Positions 51,646 to 51,647 of a DNA stretch of 51,647 bases are shown here, in pieces. Position 1 is the first letter of the stretch. Every line of letters starts with the position of its first letter. Below the pieces are notes generated by a model. It saw only the letters and a list, made by a program, of their open reading frames with translations, ran no database searches and was not told the DNA's origin. Source of the stretch: Methanobacteriota archaeon. GTDB lineage: Archaea > Thermoplasmatota > Poseidoniia > Poseidoniales > Poseidoniaceae. The stretch spans positions 1 through 51,647 of the forward strand of contig PAJM01000037.1 in assembly GCA_002706065.1 (NCBI GenBank). The letters are read 5' to 3'. Position numbers and translations under genes: made by a program.

Positions 51646-51647
51646 GA

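Noticed and set aside
1-51647. CRISPR arrays, tRNA/rRNA genes, insertion sequences, integrase or prophage
   Set aside because: No repeated spacer pattern, cloverleaf, rRNA core, transposase or integrase motif was seen, and gaps are too short.

Overview
The window looks like chromosomal DNA of a planktonic archaeon, most likely a Marine Group II / Candidatus Poseidoniales-type euryarchaeon (Thermoplasmatota). There is no rRNA gene to prove this. Archaeal markers are PurP, the archaeal alternative aromatic pathway (ADH synthase, 3-dehydroquinate synthase II, GHMP-type shikimate kinase) and RibL-type FAD synthetase. They sit beside bacterial-looking genes: GpsA, riboflavin synthase of the lumazine-binding type, oligoribonuclease, TPMT-family methyltransferase and tryptophan 2,3-dioxygenase. 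Genes are very dense, with frequent stop/start overlaps, GGTGA-type ribosome binding sites inside operons, and a few TATA-like boxes 25-35 bp before starts that imply short or absent leaders.

Layout. 1-3.3 kb: end of a membrane protein, tryptophan 2,3-dioxygenase, PurP, TPMT-like methyltransferase. 3.3-4.7 kb: membrane-anchored coiled-coil protein with a DUF2135/YfaP-like domain. 4.8-9.9 kb (+): aromatic operon aroA'-aroB'-aroK-aroC-aspartate kinase; the last gene is upstream of aspartate semialdehyde, a substrate of the first enzyme. 9.9-20.4 kb (-): a long co-directional run, read from 20.4 downward. It starts with a three-subunit molybdenum hydroxylase of the 4-hydroxybenzoyl-CoA reductase type (2Fe-2S, Mo, FAD/4Fe-4S subunits), then a secreted C-terminally anchored protein, DUF4350-like protein, MoxR ATPase, DUF58 protein and a polytopic membrane protein. 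20.5-28 kb: two subtilisin-family proteases flanking a 1336-residue polytopic membrane protein of unknown function.

28.1-34.9 kb: oligoribonuclease, Old Yellow Enzyme-type oxidoreductase, XdhC and a MobA-like nucleotidyltransferase (both likely serve the Mo hydroxylase), an acidic unknown protein, acyl-CoA dehydrogenase, Ca2+/cation antiporter and aquaporin. 34.9-42.5 kb: fused 2-oxoacid dehydrogenase E1 alpha/beta, VTT-domain membrane protein coupled to a receiver-domain protein, MoeZ-like E1/rhodanese, thioredoxin reductase, and a methyltransferase next to a YdjM-like membrane protein. 43.1-45.3 kb (-): riboflavin/FAD operon ribB-ribL-ribE-ribH. 45.4-47.9 kb (+): endonuclease IV-like TIM barrel, GpsA and a small winged-helix-like protein. 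47.9-51.6 kb (-): PhnCDE-type ABC importer whose binding protein is a tandem duplication and runs off the end of the window.

The physiology suggested is an aerobic heterotroph that makes its own aromatics, flavins and purines, degrades proteins, acyl-CoA and tryptophan, and imports a phosphonate/phosphate-like compound. The least explained items are the giant membrane protein between two proteases, the MoxR module translationally coupled to the Mo hydroxylase, and the double-headed PhnD protein. No CRISPR array, tRNA, rRNA, insertion sequence or integrase was seen. The longest stretch without a gene is about 257 bp (41576-41832).
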